A DNA stretch of 64,000 nt from Vibrio mytili. GTDB lineage: Bacteria > Pseudomonadota > Gammaproteobacteria > Enterobacterales > Vibrionaceae. Below the pieces are notes generated by a model. That model worked only from the letters and a program-made list of their open reading frames with translations, was not told the DNA's origin and ran no database searches. A program made the translations under genes and the position numbers. Numbering within the stretch: position 1 is the stretch's first letter; each line of letters starts with the position of its first letter. This document shows positions 55,727 to 64,000 of this stretch, one piece after another. Location of the stretch: assembly GCF_000830505.1 (NCBI RefSeq), contig NZ_JXOK01000008.1:1-64000 (forward strand), given 5' to 3'.

Positions 55727-57678
55727 TGGAACACATGAATCAAGAAACCACTTCTCAAGAGCAGCCATCGGCAAAATTTAGTGTCGGTATCGATTTGGGC
55801 ACCACGCACTGTGTTATCTCGTTTGTTGATACTCAGAATGAAGATGCTCGTGTTGAAGTCATGCCTATCCCGCAACTTACTGCGCCAGGTACGGTAGAAA
55901 CTCGTAGCCAACTCGGCTCGTTTCTTTACCAGCCACACGAACATGAAATGAACCCACAATCTCGCGTTCTGCCTTGGTCTAGTGAACCCAAAGCTCTGGT
56001 GGGTGCTATTGCACGTAACTTGGGCGCTAAAACGCCAATCCGCCTGATTGCGAGTGCTAAATCTTGGTTGTGTCACGGTGGTGTAAACCGTCGTGAAGCA
56101 TTTCTACCTGCTGGAAGCCCTGAGGAAGTAGAAAAAGTCTCCCCGCTTCGTGCAACAGAGCTTTACCTTGAGCACCTCAAAGAAACATGGGACCACACAC
56201 ACCCAAACCATCAGCTTGCAGATCAAGATGTGACCATTACGGTTCCTGCATCGTTCGATCCTGCAGCACGCGACCTAACCGCTGAAGCGGCCCGCAACGT
56301 CGGTTTTGTCAATCTGACTCTTTTGGAAGAACCTCAAGCGGCACTTTACAATTGGATCGATAACAGTGAAGACAAATGGCGCGACGAGGTTGAAGTTGGC
56401 GACATCGTTTTGGTTGTCGATATTGGTGGTGGTACTACGGACCTTTCTTTGGTCGAAGTAACAGAAGATGAAGGCAACCTAACACTCAACCGTATCGCAG
56501 TAGGTGAACACATCCTACTTGGCGGTGACAACATGGATCTCGCCCTTGCCTACCGCTTGAAGATGAAACTGGCGCAAGAAGGCAAAGAACTGCAACCTTG
56601 GCAAGTTCAGGCGATGACGCACGCATGCCGTGACGCAAAAGAAGCACTATTAAACGACAGCGAACTTCAGTCAGTGCCAATCGTGGTACCAAGCCGTGGC
56701 TCTAAACTGCTTGGCGCAACGCTGAAAACAGAACTGACTCAACAAGAAGTACAGCAAACACTGGTTGATGGTTTCTTCCCACAAGTGACGATTAGCGATC
56801 ACCCGGTTCAACGTAACCGTGGTGCACTGACGCAAATGGGTCTACCTTACGCGCAAGATGCAGGCATCACTCGTCACATTGCCGCGTTCTTGTCTAAACA
56901 AGCAAACGCGCTTTCTGCTTCAGGAAATGACAGCGCAGAATCAGCAGCTCAAGACTTTAACCCGTTCGCGAACATGCCTGGTATGCCAGGTGCGGATGCA
57001 GCGCAATCGGCTGACTTTATAAAACCGACTGCGATCCTATTCAACGGTGGTGTTCTGAAATCAACACTGCTCTCGACGCGCTTAGAAGACACCATCAATG
57101 AGTGGTTGATTGAAGCCGACGCTGAAATGGCAAAACGTCTTACAGGTGTCGATTTGGATCTTGCAGTTGCTAGCGGCGCAGCCTACTACGGTGCGGTCCG
57201 CCATGGTCAGGGCGTACGTATTCGTGGTGGTATTGCTTCGGCATACTACGTAGGAATCGAAAGTGCGATGCCTGCAATTCCTGGAATGGCGCCTCCGATG
57301 GAAGCGCTTTGTGTTGCACCATTTGGTATGGAAGAAGGATCAAGCGTTGATGTCCCTAGCCAACAGTTCGGTTTGATCATCGGCCAGCCCGTTAACTTCC
57401 AGTTCTTTGGTTCAACCGTTCGCCGTGATGACCTTGCTGGTACACATTTAGATTACTGGGCACCAGAGGAACTTGAAGAGCTGCCGGAAATTCAAGTTAC
57501 CCTGCCTGTATCTGAAGGTCGAAGCGAAGGCGAAGTGGTTCCTGTAACCCTTGCTTCTCGCGTGACAGAGCTAGGTACGCTTTATCTCGAGGCTATTGCC
57601 GCTGATAACGGCCAAAAGTGGCATGTAGAATTTGATGTACGTGACGACGCAAAAAGCGACGCAAACGAAGAATACTAA
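55726..57678 (+). CDS. Hsp70-family protein (first of two)
   Basis: A divergent Hsp70, 650 residues. The ATPase domain shows phosphate 1 VGIDLGTTHCVISF near 19-32, phosphate 2 VVDIGGGTTDLSL near 227-239, and the adenosine motif ILFNGGVLKSTLL near 443-455. An insert rich in Gly/Met/Pro (NPFANMPGMPGADA) near 408-421 and a short C-terminal beta region follow; no DnaK-like EEVD or long helical lid. It shares its first base with the DUF2760 stop. No DnaJ or GrpE gene is nearby, so co-chaperone use is unclear. Confidence 0.9.
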   Translation: MEHMNQETTSQEQPSAKFSVGIDLGTTHCVISFVDTQNEDARVEVMPIPQLTAPGTVETRSQLGSFLYQPHEHEMNPQSRVLPWSSEPKALVGAIARNLGAKTPIRLIASAKSWLCHGGVNRREAFLPAGSPEEVEKVSPLRATELYLEHLKETWDHTHPNHQLADQDVTITVPASFDPAARDLTAEAARNVGFVNLTLLEEPQAALYNWIDNSEDKWRDEVEVGDIVLVVDIGGGTTDLSLVEVTEDEGNLTLNRIAVGEHILLGGDNMDLALAYRLKMKLAQEGKELQPWQVQAMTHACRDAKEALLNDSELQSVPIVVPSRGSKLLGATLKTELTQQEVQQTLVDGFFPQVTISDHPVQRNRGALTQMGLPYAQDAGITRHIAAFLSKQANALSASGNDSAESAAQDFNPFANMPGMPGADAAQSADFIKPTAILFNGGVLKSTLLSTRLEDTINEWLIEADAEMAKRLTGVDLDLAVASGAAYYGAVRHGQGVRIRGGIASAYYVGIESAMPAIPGMAPPMEALCVAPFGMEEGSSVDVPSQQFGLIIGQPVNFQFFGSTVRRDDLAGTHLDYWAPEELEELPEIQVTLPVSEGRSEGEVVPVTLASRVTELGTLYLEAIAADNGQKWHVEFDVRDDAKSDANEEY

Positions 57679-57689
57679 GTAGCAATGAC

Positions 57690-57717
57690 AAAACGGCATC
57701 CAATTGGGTGCCGTTTT
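57690..57717 (+). terminator. Hairpin between the two hsp70 genes
   Basis: AAAACGGCATCC / GGGTGCCGTTTT, 12-bp stem with one wobble and a 4-base loop, ending in TTTT. It probably attenuates transcription into the second hsp70 gene. It overlaps a spurious TTG start of the next ORF. Confidence 0.7.
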
Positions 57718-57736
57718 CAAATACACGAAGGTTTGT

Positions 57737-60549
57737 ATGGCATCTCCTTGTTTCCTTGTTGGTATTGACTTAGGCACCACAAACACTGTGGTGGCATATT
57801 GTGAAATCACCGACAACCTTGAACAGTCTGAAGTTTCCCTATTTGATATTGACCAACTTATTGGTCCGGGCGAAGTGGTTCGTAAGGCACTGCTACCCTC
57901 TTTCCGCTACCATCCAGCTGAAGGACAAATATCACCGTCTGATTTAACGCTTCCATGGGACAACCAACCCGTACCTGGCGATATTAACAACGTTATTGTC
58001 GGTGAATGGGCGCGAGAATTAGGTGCGAAAGTCGAAGGTCGTCAGGTATCCAGTGCCAAAAGCTGGCTATCACATCAAGCGGTGGACCGCAGTTCCGATA
58101 TACTCCCTTGGGCCGGCGCACAGGACGTTGATAAAGTCTCGCCTGTGATTGCGAGTGCCAGTTACCTCAATCACATTCGTCAAGCCTGGAACTACCGTCA
58201 CCCAAGCAATAAACTGGAAGATCAAGAAGTGGTCGTTACGGTACCAGCATCGTTTGACGAGACAGCGCGTAAGCTCACTTTAGAGGCGGCCGAACTGGCT
58301 GGCTTGACGAAAATTGTCTTACTCGAAGAGCCACAAGCCGTATGTTACGACTGGTATGCACGCCACCAACAAACTGCCTCAGAAGAACTCAAAGGATTAC
58401 CCTTAATTCTTGTGTGCGATGTGGGTGGTGGTACGACCGACTTAAGTTTGATTGAAGCAAAATTTGACGGTTCAAGTGAAGAGCTTGCTTTGGATCGTAT
58501 TGGTGTTGGCGAGCATTTAATGTTGGGCGGTGACAACCTAGACTTAGCATTAGCCCACTTAGCTGAAAACCGTTTTAATCAGAGTAAAAAGCTCACAGCA
58601 GCAAGTTTAACCAAGTTAATTCAGCAAACTCGTAAAGCGAAAGAAAGCTTGCTTTCTGCAAGTGCACCCGATGACGTAAAAATCACCATGCTTGGTAGTG
58701 GTTCTAAACTGCTTGGAGGGACCAAGAGTATTTCTCTAAGCAAACAAGAAGTTCATCAAATTGCGCTGGACGGTTTTTTCCCGCTGTCAGAGTTTGGCGA
58801 AGTCCCTGATAAACGCCGCAGTGCGGTGGTAGAATTTGGTCTTCCTTACGTCGCTGATCCAGCAGTAAGTAAACACGTCGCTGAATTTTTAACTCAGCAT
58901 CAGCAAGTCTCACGTGCCGCCCTTGGCATAGATGATGAGCAACAAAATGCCATTCCAGTCGGTATTCTGTTGAACGGTGGTGTGTTTAATAGTGACCTTG
59001 TTACAAAGCGCGTAACTACTTTGCTCTCCAATTGGCGTGGTGCGCCAGTTACGGTACTCGATAATCCTCATCCAGATTGGTCTGTAGCTCTCGGCGCCGT
59101 CGCGTTTGGTAAAGCAAGACGCGGCGCGCAACTTAAAATTGGTGGTGGTGCTGCCCGCTCCTATTTCTTGCATCTGCAAGAAAAAAACAAAATGGGCAAA
59201 GCACTGTGCTTACTCGCAAAAGGAACCGAAGAAGGCCATGAAATTCGCTTAAGTGGTCGTCGCTTTTCCCTAACGTTAGGCGAGCCTGTTCGTTTCAACT
59301 TACTGACCTCAACGCACGATACCTTAACGAATAACACCACGATTCAAAATGGCGTAATCGCGAGGTAGACCCTGACTTATTCACCCCCCTCCCACCATAC
59401 ATTACCACTCTCGAGGGTGAAGGTGCGGCGCTGCATGCTAACCAAAAAGAGCGAGTAGAAGTACAGCTTGCCTGTCAGTTGACCGAAGTCGGCACGTTGA
59501 AAATGGAGTGTGTCCGCGCAGACGATGACAGTAAGCGCTGGGCGTTAGAGTTCGAAGTTCGCAATAAACAAGTAGATGAAACCGAGGAAGTGCAACTTCA
59601 CCCAAGGTTGAACGAATGTAAAGCGTTGATTGCTCGTCTGTATAGCGGCAACAAAAAGAGTGCAGATAGCAAAGAGATTAAAACCTTAGCGAAGGATCTT
59701 GAAAAGAAACTCGGTAAACGCGATGAATGGGATTTTACTACGCTCCGTCAATTGTTTGATGCATTTTCGCAAGGACGAAAGCGTCGTCGTCGCTCTGAAC
59801 CACACGAAAAGAATTGGCTACGACTGTCTGGGTTTGCACTGCGACCAGGTTTTGGAGATGCAACGGATTCATGGCGAATCGAACAAGTGTGGAGCCTGTA
59901 TCAACAAGGCATTCAATTTAAGAATCATCAAGGCTGGACGGATTGGTGGGTATTCTGGCGCCGCATTGCGGGCGGTTTAAACCAAGAACAACAAGAAACA
60001 ATACTTGCCGATATCGCTAAATATTTACATCCAGGTGCGATGAAGAACCCGCAGTCAGCAAAAGCGGCGCAAGACATGGGTTATGAAGCCATGGTTCGTC
60101 TCTCTGCCTCTTTAGAAAACCTTGAAGTGGAAGATAAAGTGCTACTGGCAACCTGGTTCTTGAGTAAAGCCATCAACCATAATCAATTCCAACAGGCGCA
60201 CTGGTGGGCTATGGGTCGTCTTGCGTCTCGCACGCCACTTTATGGCAGTCAACACAACGTAATTCCACGTGAACAAGCTGAGCAGTGGCTTCCCAAATTG
60301 CTCGATCAAAACTGGCAAAAAGAACCAATGATCGCGTTTGCCGCTGTCATGATCTGCCGTAAAACGGGAGACCGATTGTTTGATATTTCTGATGATTTTA
60401 GACAACAAGTTCTAGCCAAGCTTAAACAGAGCAAAGTGCCAGAGTCTTGGGTGTCTTTGGTTGAAGAAGTAAAAGAACTCTCGGAAAGCGAATCAAAACG
60501 CGTATTTGGTGATGCGCTACCAAGTGGTTTAACGCTGGTCCATCATTAA
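57737..60549 (+). pseudogene. Second Hsp70-family protein with long C-terminal extension, one-base frameshift
   Basis: A second divergent Hsp70; intact length would be about 938 residues, some 290 more than its neighbour. The ATPase domain is clear: VGIDLGTTNTVVAY near 8-21, VCDVGGGTTDLSL near 226-238, and LLNGGVFNSDL near 409-419. The C-terminal third, rich in Trp and helical, has no motif I know. The frame breaks at about 59362: ATCGCGAGGTAG lacks one G (GCGGAG or GGCGAG expected), after which EVDPDLFTPLPPYITTLEG continues in the other frame to 60549. The start ATG 57737 has GAAGG upstream. Probably a sequence error. Confidence 0.88.
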
Positions 60550-60613
60550 CTACGTAATCCTAGTCGTCAATTACGTAATCCCATTCTTTGCAAGATTAGA
60601 GACGCTCTGACTT

Positions 60614-60645
60614 ACACAGCCCTTCACATCGAAGGGCTGTGTTTT
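60614..60645 (+). terminator. Terminator of the Hsp70 operon
   Basis: ACACAGCCCTTC / GAAGGGCTGTGT perfect 12-bp stem, 5-base loop, followed by TTTATC. Confidence 0.85.
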
Positions 60646-60658
60646 ATCTAAAAAGACA

Positions 60659-60853
60659 TCAATTCATCTCTGTCGTAATGACCACATCTCGCGTTTCGTT
60701 ATCCATATCACTAATGCCCACCACAGACACTTCACGATCGGATAGCGTTTCGATCAAGCTATCTTCTAAACCACCATCGGCTAACCAAGTATAAAATTTA
60801 TCTGCGATGCGTTCGGAACCTTCGCCAACAAACGTTAATGTGACCTTTTTCAT
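60659..60853 (-). CDS. Hypothetical protein, 64 aa
   Basis: Not recognised. A small soluble protein, MKKVTLTFVGEGSERIADKF at the start, with alternating beta strands and a helix, likely a compact alpha/beta fold. I took the ATG at 60853 because GGGGTG stands upstream; GTG 60862 is in frame. It is convergent with the Hsp70 operon and divergent from tag. Confidence 0.65.
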   Translation of the reverse strand: MKKVTLTFVGEGSERIADKFYTWLADGGLEDSLIETLSDREVSVVGISDMDNETRDVVITTEMN

Positions 60854-60938
60854 GAGTGGCACCCCATTAATTTACGATTCAGCCACTTAAGCGTAGTATG
60901 TTTGCTAAACATAAACAGTAAACAACGTAGAATTATTT

Positions 60939-61624
60939 ATGACCATTGAAAAATTTGATGCTATTTATCAGCGTGCTGCAGAACGTAAAGGAGGAGAAAA
61001 CCAGCTGGAACAGTTGATCTCTCACCCACTAAGTAAATCTGAATTGGCAAAGATTACAGACGATCGCTGGCTGGCCGCCTTCTCGATGAAAGTATTTCAA
61101 AGTGGCATTTCTTGGAGCGTCGTTCGTAACAAATGGCCAAATTTTGAAGAAGTCTTTTTTGGATTCAAAATTGAACCCTTACTGATGCTTTCAGACGAAC
61201 AATGGGAAACCAAAGCAACGGACAAGCGCATCATCCGCCACCTTAAGAAAGTCATGTCTATCCCAGCTAACGCCCGCATGATTCACGAAGCTCAGCTTGA
61301 ACATGGGTCATTTAGCAATATGGTCGCAAACTGGCCTCAAGATAATATCACGGGTCTGTGGAGCTACCTTAAAAAGCACGGTAATCGCCTAGGAGCAATA
61401 CAGGCCCTTACACACTGCGTCAAATGGGCGTTGACACGTTCATCCTTTCTAACGACGTAGAGGCTTATTTACGTAACTATAAAATCATCGAAGGCGGTAA
61501 AGATACGAAGAAATCTCTGGATGCTGCAAACAAAGCGTTTCTTCAATGGCAGCGAGAAAGTGACAGAAGTCTCTCTGAAATCAGTCAGATCATTGCTTTT
61601 AGTACCGGTGACAACCGAATATAA
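60939..61624 (+). pseudogene. tag: DNA-3-methyladenine glycosylase I-like protein, one-base frameshift
   Basis: Helix-hairpin-helix glycosylase removing alkylated adenine. Intact length would be about 228 residues. The N-terminal FDAIYQRAAERKGG and RWLAAFSMKVFQSGISW blocks match the Tag-like family. The frame breaks near 61395: GGAGCAATACAGGC should read GGAGGCAATACAGGC, giving GGNTGPYTLRQMGVDTFILSNDV in the second frame up to 61624. One G is missing. Both halves are well conserved, so an error is likely. Confidence 0.83.
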
Positions 61625-61907
61625 GTGCCTCTTTAATAATATCGGAGGGAGCGACATCTCTCCCTCTACCCTTAACAAGTTTTACGAATCCCCGCTTTCA
61701 CTACCATTCGCAACCGTTAACAAAAAATTCACATTGTGTTGTTTGATCAAATACCGACAGACAGAATGCCAGAATTTCAATAGAGCAGGTATTCGAAATT
61801 GGTACAATCTACCGTTTTTCAAATTGTGCATTATTTGCACTTGTAAACTATCCATTTAGATTAATAATAGTTCCATAAAAAATTCAGTATGTTAAGTCGG
61901 GGGCGTG
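61625..61907. other. Promoter region of mdlAB
   Basis: A 283-base A+T-rich gap. An ORF on the plus strand from 61521 to 61859 runs through it but overlaps tag in another frame and has no protein-like motif. No hairpin seen. Confidence 0.35.
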
Positions 61908-63647
61908 ATGAAAATCTTCTGGGAATTACGTTGGTATTTCCAACAAAAATGGAAACATTACGTTGGCTCGATTGTTCTTCTAGCACTGATTTCTCTTCTC
62001 CAGCTTGTTCCCCCAAAAGCAGTCGGCATTATTGTTGATGGTGTTGTTGATAACACTTTAGATACAAACACATTAGTCCTTTGGTTGTTTGGGTTAGCCC
62101 TTCTGGCTTTCATTATTTATGGATGTCGAATTCTTTGGCGTATTTGGCTGTTTGGTGCCAGTTGGGAACTGGGGACCATTCTACGCAATAAGCTCTATCG
62201 GCACCTCTCCTCTCAACCTCCTCGATTCTTCGAACGTTATAAAACTGGCGATTTGATGGCACGCGGAACTAACGATGTACGCAACATTGTTACGACAGCT
62301 GGTGAAGGTGTACTGACTGCCGCTGATTCCTTAATTACTGGGATCGCAGTGTTCATTATCATGGTTACCCAAATCAGCTGGAAACTAACTTTAATGGCAT
62401 TACTCCCAATGCCTTTTCTTGCCATTGTTATTTTCTATATCGTGCGTATTCTCCACTTGCGTTTTCGCACGGCTCAGGAAGCCTTTTCTACCATGTCTGA
62501 CATGACACAAGAATCACTCAACGGCGTTCGCATGTTGAGAGCCTTTGGCTTAGAAGAGCAAGAACAAAAACGTTTTGAAGAAGTTGTTGAAGATACTGGC
62601 GATAAAAATATCGCGGTAGCCAGAGTAGATGCACGCTTCGATCCCGCCATTCAATTAACGATTGGTCTTTCCTTTTTACTCAGTATCGCTTCGGGAGCCT
62701 ATCTTGTTGATAAAGGAGAAATAACGCTAGGCGATTTAACGGCATTTAATATGTACCTCGGGTTAATGATTTGGCCCATGCTCGCGTTCGCCTTCTTGTT
62801 CAACATTCTCGAGCGAGGTTCAGCAGCATGGAACCGCCTACAAGAGATTTTTGATGAGAAGCCAGAAATTGTCAGTGGTGATATACCATTAGAAAGTAAA
62901 CCACTTCCCCTCAACATCAACATTGATGAATTTCATTGGTCAAAGGATTTACCACCCGCCCTTGTCGATGTCGATATCTGCTTAGAACCGGGACAGATGT
63001 TGGGAATAGCCGGACCTGTTGGGAGTGGTAAATCCACCTTACTCACACTGCTTTTAAGGCAACATGAATTAGAGAAAGGTAATATAAAACTTGGCGATGT
63101 TGATATCAAAGAAGCTAAGCTGACTGAGTGGCGACAACGCTTTGCGGTGGTCAATCAGACACCATTTCTCTTTTCTACGTCTATTTTCGACAATATCGCA
63201 CTAGGCAATCCGAGCGCCAACAAAGAGCAAGTTTATGAGGCAGCAAAACTGGCATGCGTTCATGAAGATATCGAGAAATTTCCAGAAGGTTATCAAACTG
63301 AAGTTGGTGAAAAAGGTATCACACTCTCCGGTGGTCAAAAGCAGAGAATTGCAATAGCACGAGCAATGTTACTTAATGCTCAAATTCTGGTTCTGGACGA
63401 TGCTCTGTCAGCAGTAGATGGGAGAACGGAACACCAAATTTTGCAAAACCTTGAAACTCATTATCGCGATCAAGCGTTAATCGTTATTGCACACCGATTA
63501 ACGGCATTAGAAGCGGCAGATGAAATCATTGTGTTGAATCAAGGAAATGTCATCGAACGTGGCCCTCATTATTCATTACTTGCCCACCAAGGTTGGTATG
63601 CAGAAATGTTCCAATACCAGAAACTTGAACAGGCAATGGAGGAGTAA
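61908..63647 (+). CDS. mdlA: ABC exporter half-transporter MdlA
   Basis: Inner-membrane ABC exporter subunit, 579 residues, with six helices (1-290) followed by the ATPase (from about 330). Walker A GPVGSGKST near 366, Q-loop NQTPFLFS, signature LSGGQKQR near 476, and Walker B ILVLDDALSAVD near 497 are present. It fits E. coli MdlA through its length. The Asp-Asp in Walker B (DD instead of DE) is a feature of MdlA-type half transporters, whose degenerate site is paired with MdlB. The ATG at 61908 follows GGGGG; GTG 61905 is alternative. mdlB begins three bases after the stop. Confidence 0.9.
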   Translation: MKIFWELRWYFQQKWKHYVGSIVLLALISLLQLVPPKAVGIIVDGVVDNTLDTNTLVLWLFGLALLAFIIYGCRILWRIWLFGASWELGTILRNKLYRHLSSQPPRFFERYKTGDLMARGTNDVRNIVTTAGEGVLTAADSLITGIAVFIIMVTQISWKLTLMALLPMPFLAIVIFYIVRILHLRFRTAQEAFSTMSDMTQESLNGVRMLRAFGLEEQEQKRFEEVVEDTGDKNIAVARVDARFDPAIQLTIGLSFLLSIASGAYLVDKGEITLGDLTAFNMYLGLMIWPMLAFAFLFNILERGSAAWNRLQEIFDEKPEIVSGDIPLESKPLPLNINIDEFHWSKDLPPALVDVDICLEPGQMLGIAGPVGSGKSTLLTLLLRQHELEKGNIKLGDVDIKEAKLTEWRQRFAVVNQTPFLFSTSIFDNIALGNPSANKEQVYEAAKLACVHEDIEKFPEGYQTEVGEKGITLSGGQKQRIAIARAMLLNAQILVLDDALSAVDGRTEHQILQNLETHYRDQALIVIAHRLTALEAADEIIVLNQGNVIERGPHYSLLAHQGWYAEMFQYQKLEQAMEE

Positions 63648-63650
63648 TAG

Positions 63651-64000
63651 ATGAAACAAAGCAGCACATTTAAGCGGTTACTTTCTTATCCATTGTCACA
63701 ACCCAAACCCATGTTTAAAGGGTTTTGCTTACTGTTTATCGCTGCGTTAGCAAGTGCCAGTGGTCCATGGCTGATTCAATATTTTATCGATGAACACATC
63801 GCGAAAGGCGAATACGGGCAAAATGTATTGATTCCTCTGGTTGCTGGCTATCTGCTCCTTCAAATCATTGCCGCCGTATTTCAATATCTTCAATCATTAC
63901 AGTTTAGTATTGTAGCGGCAAATACGATAAAAATGATTCGTAAGCAGGTTTTCTCCGGTGTCATCAAACAGCCGCTGTCGGCTTTTGATTATACCCCTGC
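63651..64000 (+). CDS. mdlB: ABC exporter half-transporter MdlB, 5' part (runs off the window)
   Basis: The first 116 codons of the partner of MdlA, beginning MKQSSTFKRLLSYPL, with two hydrophobic segments near residues 20-40 and 55-80 as in the first two helices of the exporter fold. GGAG lies six bases upstream of the ATG, and the gene follows mdlA by three bases. The ATPase part lies beyond the window. Confidence 0.85.
   Translation, partial: MKQSSTFKRLLSYPLSQPKPMFKGFCLLFIAALASASGPWLIQYFIDEHIAKGEYGQNVLIPLVAGYLLLQIIAAVFQYLQSLQFSIVAANTIKMIRKQVFSGVIKQPLSAFDYTP

Noticed and set aside
57704..57736. TTG start of the second hsp70
   Set aside because: It lies within the terminator hairpin 57690-57717; ATG 57737 has a good ribosome site and fits the family start.
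61521..61859. 112-codon ORF overlapping the end of tag
   Set aside because: Out-of-frame shadow of tag extended into an A+T-rich promoter region; no motif.

Overview
The window is a stretch of a gammaproteobacterial chromosome, most likely a Vibrio or close relative in the Vibrionaceae. The evidence is the set of lineage-typical small families (DUF3802, DUF2960, DUF3305/DUF3306 beside formate dehydrogenase), a NorM closely resembling the Vibrio cholerae multidrug pump, a secreted LigE-type DNA ligase, and the arrangement DUF2760-Hsp70-Hsp70. No rRNA, tRNA, CRISPR array or insertion sequence was recognised.

Region 1 (about 1.3-25.7 kb) is a coherent formate/tungsten block. On the minus strand lie DUF3305-DUF3306, then a polyferredoxin, a TorD-like chaperone, a small Tat-signal protein, and the catalytic, iron-sulfur and cytochrome b subunits of a membrane-bound formate dehydrogenase, ending with a small membrane protein and a terminator. 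fdhD diverges from DUF3305. After an unrelated stretch (YbiT-type ABC-F protein; a membrane-anchored degenerate AAA protein next to an MscS channel) comes a histidine kinase with a sigma-54 activator. Divergent from that pair is a tungstate ABC transporter (tupABC) that runs into mobA and a mobB-moeA fusion. I found sigma-54 type -24/-12 promoters in front of the formate dehydrogenase operon, tupA and DUF3305, and a weaker one in front of fdhD. A shared GNGACA-N3-TGTNCC dyad lies upstream of the first two. The simplest reading is that the two-component system controls the enzyme, its maturation and its metal supply as one regulon.

Region 2 (25.8-44 kb) is ordinary housekeeping and signalling: nagK, the tRNA modification enzyme tapT, a sterol-desaturase-like membrane hydroxylase, a chemoreceptor, an NlpC/P60 lipoprotein, a REC-CheC protein with a diguanylate cyclase, a fructosamine-kinase-family protein, ribE, norM, ligE and a BCCT transporter. 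Several small proteins (21-47 residues) can be proposed here.

Region 3 (44.5-64 kb) holds a small outer-membrane protein, hrpA, azoR, a PhoD-like phosphatase, a TerB-like protein, an exonuclease, the DUF2760-Hsp70-Hsp70 operon, a 3-methyladenine glycosylase and the start of mdlAB.

Five otherwise well-conserved genes (mobB-moeA, ligE, hrpA, the second hsp70, tag) are each broken by what looks like loss of one G or C from a GG/GGG run. Such a uniform pattern suggests sequence error more than biology. The two ORFs in the first kilobase are unrecognised.
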